Below, piece after piece: positions 12,647 through 22,990 of a stretch of 64,000 nt of DNA. Positions within the stretch are counted from its first letter, which is position 1, and every line of letters starts with the position of its first letter. The DNA is from Dipteris shenzhenensis. Lineage: Eukaryota; Polypodiophyta; Polypodiopsida; Gleicheniales. Where the stretch lies: assembly GCA_047967505.1 (NCBI GenBank), contig CM106540.1. One strand, 5' to 3'. Position numbers and translations under genes: made by a program. Below the pieces are notes generated by a model. The model was not told the DNA's origin and ran no database searches. It was given only the letters and a program-made list of their open reading frames with translations.

Positions 12647-12730
12647 AGGGGGAGAAACCTAGGAGGGTAGCGGGCACCTTCGTCTCACTGTCTCTCACAC
12701 CCTTCTCTCACACACGCTCTCTCACACAAT

Positions 12731-12742
12731 ACACACACACAC
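12731..12742. repeat. (AC)6 tract at the beta2/beta3 junction
   Basis: Twelve bases of AC repeat lie between the beta2 5' end and the beta3 A tail. An 11-base CA tract at 22836-22846 sits at the other end of beta3, so these are probably the target duplication of beta3 or parts of one target microsatellite. Confidence 0.55.
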
Positions 12743-12940
12743 TTTTTTTTTTTTGTAAAACCGAGATACTTTTATTATGAAACATTCATTTACATCCAGG
12801 CAGTGCTCAAAATAGAGCTACAGCCCTATCCATCAGAAACAGTAAAAGAAAAGTTGAATACAAGAAACATCCAAATCTTCCTCATGTAAGGCATCATATA
12901 ATGACTACCTTAATGAGGCTCTGAAAAACTCATAAGGATG

Positions 12941-15900
12941 CTAAAGAGGAGAATTCAGAAATGCTTGATTGCGCTGCAGCCAGAGGGTCCATAAGGCCCA
13001 GTATCTGATCCAGTGGAAGAAGAGAGAATACTGTGACAAAGATGCTGATAGTTTGCCATACATCCAGAAAAACCTGTAGAACCTGTGTGCTGGAAATCTA
13101 AGAGATAAAAAATAGGAGATTCTATCTAGAAGGTCTCTGGAATATGAACAAAACCACAATAAATGCGGAATACTCTCCGATGCAAGGTGACATCTTGGAC
13201 AGAGATGTGAAGCTATTCGTCGTTTAGCCAATTTCACTCCCACTGGAAGAATACCAACAATACATCTCCATAAGAATAGTCTTTGCTTCAATGGCATTTT
13301 CAACTTCCATATCATTTGCAATCTTCCTTTCCACCAGGCTAATGATTTGTTCAGATGCCATAAAGAATTAACATGATGGGCAATCCAAGGAGGAGGTAAT
13401 ATCAATCTATAAGCCTGTATAGAAGTCAATAACTACAGAGGCTTAGAAGAAAGGCTTGGACTTGAAGGCTGAAGGTGCCAATCTTGAAGCCTGTCACTGC
13501 CATTCAATGTCGGAATCGGAACCAGAGGAAGTAGGAGATCAGCAATAGCTTTCCAAATAGGTCTATGATGCATTGCCAGGTTGTATTGTCGACATGCTGC
13601 TGGAAAAGGGAGAATATTTCCTTGCATATCTACAACGTCATCAATGAACCGGATACCCATTTTCATAAGATTGTAAGCTCTGATGGGTTGTTGAACAGCA
13701 AGGGGAGAGGAAAACACAGCACTCCAATGAATACTCTCCAATTTGAGTGAAGATGCTAGAGAAGCAGGATGAGGAGACCATTTGATGTGAGAGAGTACTT
13801 GCTTCCAATCCTGAATCAAGGAATTAGAAAATGGACAACCAGGGATTTTACCTTGAAATTTTCCAAGTACTACTTCCGATGGATCTACTAGCCAATGTCC
13901 ATAAGCATGTGTGCGCATCTGACCACACAAAATTGCTAGCATAATAGACCAAGGCTGCTCTTGTTGAAAGAATGTTTTGAGCATAGTGATCTTTCTTGCC
14001 AACACATGATATTTGATGTTTATTATATTCAAACCACCATGCATTCTGGGTGAGCAAAGCAAGTCCATTTTGAGCAACCGTAAAGCTTTTTTATGAAGCT
14101 TGGTTTTCCAAAAAATCTCCATGGCTTGAGACATAAAAGATGTGAGATCTCGAGATGACCAATGTAATAGAGGAAGGTAGAACTGGACATAAGCTAGAAC
14201 AATAGACTGGACAATTCGAAGCCGTACATGCAGAGGCCAAGTGGAGATCTTCCAATATTCTAATTTGTCCTGAATTTTGTTGAACACCCACGACATTTGT
14301 TGCTTATTGCTGATTTTCCAGCCAATAGGATAGCCCAAATGTCTTACTATATTTTCCGGTGGAATAATCTGGCTTGGCCGGCCACAGAATAGCATGCCAA
14401 TCACAATGCTTGAGAGGCAAGAGTTTTGATTTCTGAAAATTAATTTTAAGACCAGCTACCAACCCAAAATCTGAAAGGGTATCCATCAAGAGGCGAGTCT
14501 CCAATGGACTGTTCTTTAGCATGAAGAATGAATCATCTGCATAGGCCTGCGCTATGAAGGGTCGTGAACCAGAAATCTGAAGCCCCTCTAGCTGTCCAGT
14601 ATCAACCATGTGATCCATATAAAGAAGCAAAGGATGTGAAGCGATGGCATAAAGCAAGGCACTGAGAGGACATCCTTGTCGAACCGAACGTTCGAGAGTC
14701 CAAGACTCAGACAAATGTTTCCCTATAAAGCATTGTGCAGTGGAATTTGAATAAAGCCAATATATGACATTAGATAGCTTTGGCCCAAAACCAAGTTTTT
14801 GCATGATTTGAGAGACATAATCCCACTATACTGTATCAAACGCCTTCGCCACATCCACCTGCATGACCAACACATCTTGATCTGAATATTTAGCATATTC
14901 CATTGCGATAAGTGTGTTAGTGATATTGTCATGTATGTGCCGTCTTGGAACAAAACCATATTGCCTGGGATGAAGTCCATCATGAAGGATATCCTTTATC
15001 CGATGTACCAACATTTTGGCAATCAGTTTGTATATCACCGGCATCAAAGTGATTGGCCTCCAGTCATCCATAGTCTCACAAAGAAGCTTTTTGGGCACAA
15101 GCTTAACCAGACCATGCTTCCAAGCTGAGGGAAGATGTTGGTGCTGCCATGCTGCATTAATAAACTGCAGAATTGGATCCTTCATTTCTGGCCGAAAGGC
15201 TTCAAAAAATTCAACCGTCAGACCATCCCAGCCAGGGGATTTATGTTTACCCAAATGCTTAAGGGCTTCATCCAATTCATCATCTGAAAAAGACATTTCC
15301 AGCATTGAGGCTTTTTGCGGGGAGACAATGGGAGAAACAAGTTCAGTAAATCTGTTACGAGCCAATGCGACCTGAGGTGCAGAAGAAGATGGCTGAGAAT
15401 AAAGGAGCTGAAAATGATCCATACATTGTTTTTCGAGCTGAGAGAGAGACTGGGTCCAAAGACCATCTGATTTCCTTACCCTCATGATAGATTGGCTTTC
15501 TCTGTGTGCATGTAAGTTCCGAAAAAAAGATTTAGAGGAACAGCCCTTATCTAGCATAGGTTTAACTCTGGCCCTAATCTGCCATTTAGACAGCTTGCGT
15601 TTGTCATTGGCATCAATTATAGAGGAAGCACAAGACAGTAAATGCTGCTCAGAATCAGATAGAGATCTTTGATGACTAATCTGTACAAGATACTGCTTGT
15701 ATGATTTTGCCCACTGGATATGCTGTCTGGTTTCTGCCATGTACCATCTTCCATATTCCTTGATGACATTTTGAATACGATGTATGAAAGAGATCCAAGC
15801 AAATTCCACATCCTCCTGAGCATGGGATAGCAATGGCCTGCAAGCCAGTCTGATCATATGCTGAAATTTTTTGTGAGAAAGATAGAATTGATTAACCTGT

Positions 15901-16656
15901 AAATTTCTGACTGAAGAGAGCTGCAAGTCATCCAGAGGCATACCAAAAGAAAGGGTGAGCCAAAGTGGGGTGTGATCAGATAATTGTTGTGAATAATCAG
16001 TCCACATCTGACATGTATATTCATCATATTGCTGAGCATGAATGAGATAATATCTATCAAGCCTGGCCCAATAATCTGTAAAAGCATTATGATGATATGT
16101 AAATCCCATCACTGAAGGATGAGTTGCTGTCCATAAATCTGCAAATCGAAGTGACAATGTCATGTGTTCCCATTGCTGGATTTCAGAGGGCAGCATATGT
16201 GATTTATGAGTAGTATTGTCCTTCCAGTGAGGAGAATTGTTGAAATCACCACAAAGTAGAGCATTAGAGGACCAAGGATATTGCTTTATGGAGTTCCACA
16301 TTTGAGCTCTGGAAGCTGAATTTTGAGAGGCATACAAAGATCCTATTTCAAAAATCTCTCCATTGATCATACATTGGATAATCATCCATCATCCACCTAG
16401 ATCATTATATGCTATCCAGGGTTGCAGATCATGTCTGGCTAAAATGCACAGCCCAGAGAATTGTTCCGATCCTGAATAAAATATATCATATCCTGAAATA
16501 AAACCCATGCTGTCCAGCAAAAAAATGCTGATTATGCTCTTGGAGACATACAACATCCGGATGAGTTGTATTTATATAATGCCAAAGAAGCCTCCATTTA
16601 TTCTGGTTGCAGAGGCCCTGTATATTATAGGAAAAACATTTAAGAGAAGCACGCAT
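12941..16656 (-). pseudogene. Beta3 LINE ORF2 (endonuclease + RT + zinc-binding)
   Basis: ATG at 16656 begins a minus-strand endonuclease (FSYNIQGLC, CLQEHNQH), which frameshifts near 16500 and meets a stop (TGA) near 16386. The frame 16385-14826 holds LCGDFNNSPHW, LDRYYL, SDHTPLWL, SPGWDGLTVEFF and VDVAKAFDTV. A TAG near 14824 replaces the Gln that follows. 14804-14304 carries RQGCPLSALLYA and AYADDSFF (intact). A shift near 14350 leads into 14404-13433 and then 13429-12941 with the zinc-binding CPRCHLASESIPHLLWFC. So all domains are present but the chain is broken. Confidence 0.88.
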
Positions 16657-16704
16657 GAAAATATATACAAGAGAATGATCGGTCCTTCAAAAGAGCGGGA
16701 GGCC

Positions 16705-17901
16705 TCAAGCCTCTGCCATTGCCACAGGGTCTTGCTGACCCTCAGCTTCCAATTCCCTGATAATATCATCTTCTTCACAAAGGGGAAGACCCTTCTTGAC
16801 TGCATTGACCCATGCCTTTGAGATGGGGCTGCTTGAAGAGGTAGAAGATTGTCCTGGAGAAGGAGCAGAGGCATCCCAATTACGAGATTGGAGAGGTCTT
16901 TGTTTGAGAAGCACCGTCTTCTTTGCAGTCTGCCATCCCTCATGAGATGATGAAATATTTTCTCCTAACTTGCTTTTGCCTTTATCCTTATTTTGAGCTG
17001 AATTGGCCTGGCTCCCTATATGAACTGAAGGCTTTGCTCCTTTAGCTTCAATCTTCTCCACATATGTCTTCTGACCTCCTTTATTAGATGGCAGAGGAAT
17101 AGCAGCTGGAGGAGGTGGATGAAGGATAGAAGGACACTCCGAAGCAAGATGCCCAAATTTGTGACAAGAAAAACAAGCTCCAGCAAAGATGCCCCATTTT
17201 AAGGTGAAATATTTCTTGCCCAATTTAACACCCTCGATCTCAACTGCAATAGAAGAAAGGGTCGGTCTATCAGTATCCCATAAGATGCAAAAACGATTTT
17301 TATTACCTGTTGGACGAGGGGGACAGATCACTTGTCCCAATGTCATAGCTAAACCTGGAAGCTCTGTTCTCATATAATCTGGAAAATCAACCACTTCAAC
17401 CCATACGGGGCAATGATGCTTGATGAGGTTCTGATAATCCTTATTAGGGGACCAGGGCATGATATGCACCATCTGGCAACCAAAAAATAAAGGGGACATT
17501 TCCAGCATCTTTTGTTTTGTCAAAGCATCCAAAAGATGAACTTCATAAAATCCTCGGGAGGCAAAATAGACTCCTTCTACATAGCATCCACCTAGGAGAG
17601 AATTCACCCATTGTCCCACATCATTAGCAGAGGGAATTTTGCCTAGGAAAAAGATGATAACTGCAGTTTGAGAGAGCTTCTTCAAAGGTTGCACAAGAGA
17701 TGGCAGCTTCATTTTGTAAGTGAGTTCCGGAGCAGGTAGAATCCATTCCCTTCTGCTTTGTTGAAAATCATCATTCAGCATATCAAACACATAGGAAGCA
17801 TCTTCAGAAGAAGGAGCTATGGGGGAAGAGGTTTCCCTTAATTGTCTTTTGGGTTCAGGAGAGAGGGCTCTCTTGACATAGTACTTGTTTGATTCTGCCA
17901 T
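16705..17901 (-). CDS. Beta3 LINE ORF1, intact 398-aa RNA-binding protein
   Basis: The start at 17901 (MAESNKYYVKRA) lies just below the leader array; the longer in-frame extension upstream is leader sequence. The frame is fully open. Parts: Ser/Pro/Glu-rich N-terminus; DUF4283-like core (TAVIIFFLGKIPSANDV, CPVWVEVVDFPDYM, CPPRPTGNKNRFCILWD); knuckle CFSCHKFGHLASEC near residues 250-265; Lys/Ser-rich linker with NKDKGKSKLGE; acidic C-terminus. It likely acts with ORF2 to form the retrotransposition RNP. It is the only undamaged beta ORF in the window, while its ORF2 is broken, so it could act only in trans. Confidence 0.82.
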   Translation of the reverse strand: MAESNKYYVKRALSPEPKRQLRETSSPIAPSSEDASYVFDMLNDDFQQSRREWILPAPELTYKMKLPSLVQPLKKLSQTAVIIFFLGKIPSANDVGQWVNSLLGGCYVEGVYFASRGFYEVHLLDALTKQKMLEMSPLFFGCQMVHIMPWSPNKDYQNLIKHHCPVWVEVVDFPDYMRTELPGLAMTLGQVICPPRPTGNKNRFCILWDTDRPTLSSIAVEIEGVKLGKKYFTLKWGIFAGACFSCHKFGHLASECPSILHPPPPAAIPLPSNKGGQKTYVEKIEAKGAKPSVHIGSQANSAQNKDKGKSKLGENISSSHEGWQTAKKTVLLKQRPLQSRNWDASAPSPGQSSTSSSSPISKAWVNAVKKGLPLCEEDDIIRELEAEGQQDPVAMAEA

Positions 17902-17995
17902 GGCAGCTAAGGGATTCAACAAATATGAAACAGCAAAGATCGGACTGAGCACAAAGAAGGGCTGGCGGACTGTAAGGAGGTTGACCTGACGCACT

Positions 17996-18340
17996 GTACG
18001 GTGGCACAAAGAAAAGACAAAATTGTACGGACAAAAGGAGAGATTGCAAGAAATAAATGTCAAACTGGACGGGACTGCTGACAGGCTGTACGGGAAAGCA
18101 GACTGCGCACGGAAGATTCAATCAATTGTAAGGGAACTAGTACGGGAACAGTACGGACGAGCTGTACGGGAAAGTACGGAGAAGATGTACGGAATTTGAG
18201 ACGGAGGACTGCCCTGAAAAGTACGGAGGATCTGTACGGTTATTTGAGAAGGGGAACTGCCGGTACAAGCTGACGTGAGATGGAACGGATTCCTTACGGA
18301 AGCTTCGTACGGAAATCGTACGACGACCGTACGGTGGTAC
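17996..18340 (-). promoter_or_regulatory. GTACGG array in beta3 5' leader
   Basis: Twelve exact GTACGG hexamers lie between 17996 and 18336, with a thirteenth at the right hAT target duplication (22642-22648 region). They are in the same orientation as in beta2. The hAT element inserted inside the array, and its duplicated target GGTGGTAC overlaps one hexamer. Confidence 0.6.
18333..18340. repeat. hAT target-site duplication, left (GGTGGTAC)
   Basis: The 8 bases before the left terminus are GGTGGTAC; the 8 bases after the right terminus (22639-22646) are identical. Eight-base duplications are the hallmark of hAT transposition. Confidence 0.92.
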
Positions 18341-18346
18341 CATGGT

Positions 18347-18426
18347 TGTTAAGACACTCGTGTCTTATGGTAAGACACTTAAGACACTTAAGACACGTGT
18401 CTTACCTTAAGACACGTTTAGACACG
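18347..18426. repeat. hAT left subterminal TAAGACAC repeats
   Basis: TAAGACAC or its complement GTGTCTTA occurs about seven times in 80 bases, some as facing pairs (for example TAAGACACTCGTGTCTTA). Such repeats are typical transposase-binding sites in hAT elements. Confidence 0.7.
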
Positions 18427-18503
18427 CTCCAAATTTTTTTTATAAAATTAAAAAAACCCTACGTTTTGGACAATGGAACCTTAGACTTTGCATTTTCGTT
18501 TCG

Positions 18504-18708
18504 CCGTACAAGCCGTCCGGTTCCGTACGCTGTTTCGCCTCTCCCGCTGCAGCAAACTTCACGTACGCTGACGATTTGCCGTACAAACTTCACGTACGTA
18601 CCGTACGGACTCGAGTCTCGACGTACACACGTGACACCCCGTACAAATCCGCCGTACATCGTACGGATCCGCCGTACACTGTACGGATCCGCCGTACACT
18701 GTACGGAT
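18504..18708 (+). promoter_or_regulatory. CCGTAC/GTACGG block inside the hAT left end
   Basis: Eight CCGTAC and about four GTACGG hexamers occur in 205 bases, including repeated units of about 20 bases around GCCGTACACTGTACGGAT. Three sites extend to CCGTACAA, close to the SBP-box consensus. The block lies upstream of the transposase gene and belongs to the hAT, since it is inside the inverted repeats. It resembles the LINE leader arrays but with the opposite main orientation relative to the plus strand. Confidence 0.55.
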
Positions 18709-19334
18709 TTACTGTAGTCTCAGGTCTGTACGTTACCTTCTGCACCTGCTGGTTTCGGTGACGACCATCGACGTTGGAGGCTGGAGCTCAGCCTGCCTTC
18801 AGGTTCACATTGTACACACTGCATCGTTTTCTTCAGCCTTCTTTTAGCTTGTTATATAGTGCTGGCTCCACTCTGCATCTTGCTTTCTCCTTTCCCAAAA
18901 AATTGGGCCAATTATGGGCTGATTCCTGAATCCTGAAATCCCTAAGAAAGTTGGCCCTCTTCTGGGTTTGTTTCATATAAGAGCCTGCTAGAATAACAGT
19001 AAATTTAAAGGGGGCAAAGTATGGGCTGAAAGCCCTAATTAATTTGGCCTCCTTAGGGCTGCATAGATGATAGCACCTTATGCATTAGACTTGTCACTGC
19101 TTAATGCTTGAGCCTTCAAGCTTCTATTGCAGCTTGCTTCAAGCTTGGCATGTGCATTTCTCAACACAATTAGTCTATAGATTGCAGTTCACTTGCTTGT
19201 TCTACTTCTCCCAAAATTTATATTGAATTATGCTCGTGTGCATGCCAACATGACAGGTCGCAGGTCATAGCAGCAGAGAATTACAGCATAGCAACAGAGA
19301 ATTACAGCATAGCAGGCTGCAGCAGAGATTTACC

Positions 19335-22229
19335 ATGCCTAAACCTCCAAATCCACTTTGGGGGATCCATACCACTATGATTAACCCCGCTGTGGCAACG
19401 GGGTCAGGAAACAAAGAGTGGAAATGCAATTATTGTGGTGAGCCTTTTGTGAGCTCAGCGACACGTCTTATTCTCCATGTGTCTGGACTTGGTGGTAGGG
19501 GAATTGGTGGATGTACTTCTGTTCCTTTTGAGATTGCGCAGAAAGTTATCAGAGATCATCCAAAACTTTGTGGTGGACCTAGTACCATGCCTGCTGCCTT
19601 GCAAGATGAGGATTTGTTGGGGCCTGAGTCTCACACTATCAACCTTGATGATGCTATGGATAGTGACTCTAGTGCTATTGGTTCCTCTCATGCAAAGAAG
19701 AGGGCCAGGAAAGAGGGCATTGCTTTTGCTACGTCCTCACAACCATCCACCACTATGGCTACTTCGAAAAAGCACCAGGGGACTTTATCAGGTGCATTGT
19801 CCACACAGTCTTGGCAAAAAGAGCGGCAGCGTTTGGCAGATATTGAAATTGGGAGGACTGTGATTGAATGCAATTTTGCTTTCAATGTCCTACAAACACC
19901 ACAGTGGAAGAGGATGATCAAGGCAGTGGCAGCTGTGGGAGCTACAGATACATGGACAGGTGTGACATATGGTGCGATGAGGACATCTGTGTTGGAGGAG
20001 GAGATAGGCAGAATTAACAAAGCTCTTGATCCTATCAAGGAGGGATGGAAGAAATTTGGTTGCAGCATTCTGTCTGATGGTTGGAGTGATGTTAGGAGGA
20101 GGGGCATCATTAATATATTGGTATCCTCATGCCTTGGTACGTACTTTTTGAAAGCTGTTGATACAGGTCGAGGAGGTGCTAGCACTACAGGTGAAGTCAT
20201 TTTTCAGCATATCCGAGCAGCTATCATTGAGATAGGGCCTGAGAATGTGGTCCAAGTTGTTACAGACAATGCAAGTAATTGTGTGAGGATGGGAGAGCTT
20301 GTGGAGGCAGAGTTTCCTTCCATTGTATGGACTCCTTGTGCTTCACATTGCCTAGACCTTCTCATGGAGGACATCGGTCGGCTCCCTTGGATTGCTAGTG
20401 TGATGCAGACTGCTAGTACCATTGCAGCCTTCTTTAAGAAGAAGCCCAAGGCCTTGGCCATATTCAGGGAGCATAGCAACTTGGAAATTGTCCGGCCATC
20501 GAAGACACGCTTTGCATACGTGCACATTGTTTTGGAGCGCCTTCTTGCAGTGCATGCAGCTCTTCGACAGACAGTGGTGTCTCGGATGTGGTTAGAGTGG
20601 CCTGACTCTACCAGGGCAGAGAGCATGACGGTACAGAGGATGTGCTTGGATCACTCACTTTGGACTGACATGGAGTCCATAGTGAAAGCTCTCCATCCTT
20701 TATTCGCTGTCTTGCGGGTGACTGATATGGAGGGAAGTACTCTTGGCTTGGTCCATCATTTCATGGAGCAGTTGCGTGTTTCGCTGAGTACATGTAGCTC
20801 CCTCGCACCTGAGAGGTAAGGTTGGTCTATGTCCATTATATTAATAAGTAATGAATCATCACTTATCATAAATCCATTATCAGTGACAAGTGTTTATTAT
20901 AATTTACAAATTATGTTGATATGTAGATTGGAAGAAATAAGGTCTCTAGTGGATACGAGATGGCAGTTCATGTGTAGGCCCATCCATGGACTTGCAACAC
21001 TTTTGCATCCACTGTTTAAGTCAGCTGATTTATTCAATAAGCCAGAGTTATTGGCGGATAGAGATGCCTACATAGGGAGGGTTTTTTCAGAGGATGAGCA
21101 ATTGGAGCTGGACTTGGAGCTTTCTCAGTATCAGAATAGTGTGGGTGCTTCCTTCTCTAGACCCACGTCTAGAAGGAAAGAGATTTGTGTGAAGCCAATT
21201 GAGTGGTGGGAGACATATGGCTACTCCACTCCTCGAGTGCGGAAGTTGGCTCTCCGGATTTTATCTCAGGTGAGAGCTGAGACATATATCTTTGAAGTTT
21301 GGCATTTGCTATTCCTGGTTAGGTAAAGTTTAAACTGTAAATGTAGATGATGAGTGATCTTGATTCTCACTCCTTTAATCTCGATTTGTAAATACTAAAT
21401 GCCAATCGGGATTTGGAACCAAATGGCAAAAGGAATGTGCAGCAGGAGCATGCGAGAGGAACTGGAGCTCCTACTCTTTGATCCATACGAAAATAAGGAA
21501 CAAGTTAAGCACAAGGCAACTCGAGCGCTTAGTATACTGCCATGCAAACTTGAGGCTTATAAGAAAGCTTAAAAACTTGGCAGGTCCAATGCAGGTAACA
21601 TTGGTAGCTACTAGCTTGAGTCTATTGTAACATGTTCACAGTTCTATCATCTATGATTTCGATTTTAAATATATCTAGGAAATTGAAATCATAACAATGA
21701 ACATTGAACATAATAACATATGCTTCATTGCTTCTAAATGTTGTTGCAGGTGGATCCTACAACCATTGACATAACCGAGTTGCCTACTTATGCTAGAGTT
21801 GAAGCTGATGAGGAGGAGATATATGCACAGCTACATAGAGAGCTAGAGACCATAGATAGACGAGTCACTCGTTCACGTCGTAGATCAGCAGCATCAGCCA
21901 TTGCTATTCCAGCACAGAGGGACACATCAGAGGGCAGGGGCAGAGGCAGAGGCAGAGTCAGAGGCAGGAGTGGTGGAAGAGGAGCACGAGGTCGTGGTTG
22001 TGCCATCCGACGTGGCCATGGGAGAGCCGTGGCTATGGCCAGTACCTCGTCAGATACACCTATGCGGTCTGCCTTGGACGAGGAGGAGGGGGAGGATGAG
22101 GAGGAGGAGGAGGAGGATGAGGTGCCCGAGGAGCCACAGTATGATAGTGAGGGTAACACTATCACTGATGGTGACTTTGGATCCAGCAGTGGCACTGACC
22201 TAGCAGATTCAGAGTCCAGACTAGGATGA
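19335..22229 (+). CDS. hAT transposase, four exons, 821 aa, open throughout
   Basis: Exons read as 19335-20815, 20927-21269, 21433-21594 and 21750-22229, each bounded by GT...AG and joining in frame (2466 bases). The protein cuts and joins the element ends in the nucleus. Domains: BED-type zinc finger (C31, C34, H48, C60); DUF659/RNase-H-like core with ILSDGW (D248) and VVTDNASNC (D311); hAT dimerisation region with WWETYG near the end of exon 2 and ACERNWSSY (E616) in exon 3. D248, D311 and E616 fit the hAT catalytic triad. The C-terminal exon adds an Arg-Gly-rich stretch and a run of acidic residues (DEEEGEDEEEEEEDE), which most hAT proteins lack. Splice sites are inferred by eye from frame and family motifs. 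Confidence 0.85.
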
Positions 22230-22539
22230 GTCTTGAGAGACTTGACTCTTGACTCAGATTCAGACTAGGATGAGTCTTGAGATTCAAAAGTTTTCCATTC
22301 AGTTATATGTATGAGGATTCAGATTTCATTCAAATTTCATGTGGCATTGGCCGAGTTATTTATGACATATGTTTAAACTTTATTGAAGACTATGATGATT
22401 GACTCTTAACTACATTGTACTTCTAAAATGTTAAAACTTAAAACTAGCAGCTAGTCATGCAGCATGCTACATTGCTACCAAGTTGTACTTATACATACTT
22501 ATATTTTTAAATTTAATATTTATTTAATATTATTATAAC

Positions 22540-22638
22540 TGGAAAACGTGTCTTACGTGTCTTATCTTTAAGACACTTTAGACACTCGTGTCTAAAGCGT
22601 GTCTAACGTGTCGTGTCTTAACGTGTCTTACAACTATG
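22540..22638. repeat. hAT right subterminal GTGTCTTA repeats and terminus
   Basis: About eight GTGTCTTA/TAAGACAC-type motifs (including GTGTCTAA variants) lie in the last 100 bases, mirroring the left end. The element ends at CAACTATG (22638). Confidence 0.75.
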
Positions 22639-22646
22639 GGTGGTAC
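22639..22646. repeat. hAT target-site duplication, right (GGTGGTAC)
   Basis: Identical to the 8 bases at 18333-18340. Removing the hAT and one copy joins the beta3 leader as a continuous GTACGG-containing sequence. Confidence 0.92.
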
Positions 22647-22846
22647 GGACAGCAACGCAGATCAGCGCTGACTTCTTTGCGCTTCGCTCACGACCGTCGC
22701 CTCTACACACACACCACTCAGCTAGCACCTTTGCTCACGACCCTCTCTCTCACTCTCTCACACACACCACACACACCAAGCCACACCACGCCAAAGATGC
22801 ACACTACACAAGTAGTACACACTCGTTGATAGGCGCACACACACAC

Positions 22847-22990
22847 TAAGTACCAAATGTATATGGGATAACTCTCAATATGACACGTGGCACTCCTAGA
22901 CACCTAGTACTATAAAACTCACACAAGGACTCACTAGAACACACCAAAACTGACTCAACTTGACTCCATTTCCTAACACCCCCCCATGGA
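22847..22990 (-). repeat. Possible LTR end with polypurine tract (minus strand)
   Basis: On the minus strand a GGGGGGG tract (22978-22986) is followed at once by TGTTAGG, as in the Copia 3' LTR at 25118. The sequence further left would be the LTR, cut by the CA tract where beta3 inserted. No inner coding region is recognisable, so this is tentative. Confidence 0.35.

Larger units (their letters stand above)
6982..12716 (-). mobile_element. LINE beta copy 2, full length, about 5.7 kb
   Basis: A T8 run at 6982-6989 (minus-strand A tail, preceded by T4 and an ACCC spacer) marks the 3' end. ORF2, ORF1 and a GTACGG-rich leader follow, up to a CTCTCACACA-rich 5' end. The motif CTCTCTCACACAA occurs just left of the tail and again at about 12717-12729, which fits either a target duplication or a shared beta 5' terminus. 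Both ORFs keep one reading frame and carry only four premature stops between them, so this copy is recent. Confidence 0.88.
18341..22638 (+). mobile_element. hAT DNA transposon, 4298 bp, apparently complete
   Basis: The termini read CATGGTTGTTAAGACAC on the left and, reverse complemented, CATAGTTGTAAGACAC on the right: short imperfect inverted repeats starting with CA. A perfect 8-base duplication flanks them. Inside are subterminal TAAGACAC repeats, a CCGTAC-rich block, a roughly 600-base leader without coding signal (18720-19334), and a four-exon transposase gene on the plus strand. The transposase frame is open in every exon, so the element looks recently active or still autonomous. Confidence 0.92.
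12743..22835 (-). mobile_element. LINE beta copy 3, full length, split by a hAT transposon
   Basis: T12 at 12743-12754 is the A tail on the minus strand. ORF2, ORF1 and a GTACGG-rich leader follow to 18340, where the hAT element interrupts it. The leader resumes at 22647 and runs to a CA-rich 5' end near 22835. Without the hAT and one copy of its target duplication the LINE is about 5.79 kb, close to the 5.73 kb of beta2. Confidence 0.85.

Noticed and set aside
21788-22195. Minus-strand Ser/Pro-rich frame opposite hAT exon 4
   Set aside because: It is the shadow of the acidic and Arg-Gly repeats of the transposase.
22599-22849. Short plus-strand Thr/His/Ser frames near 22.6-22.85 kb
   Set aside because: They come from the CA-rich 5' end of the beta3 LINE read on the wrong strand.
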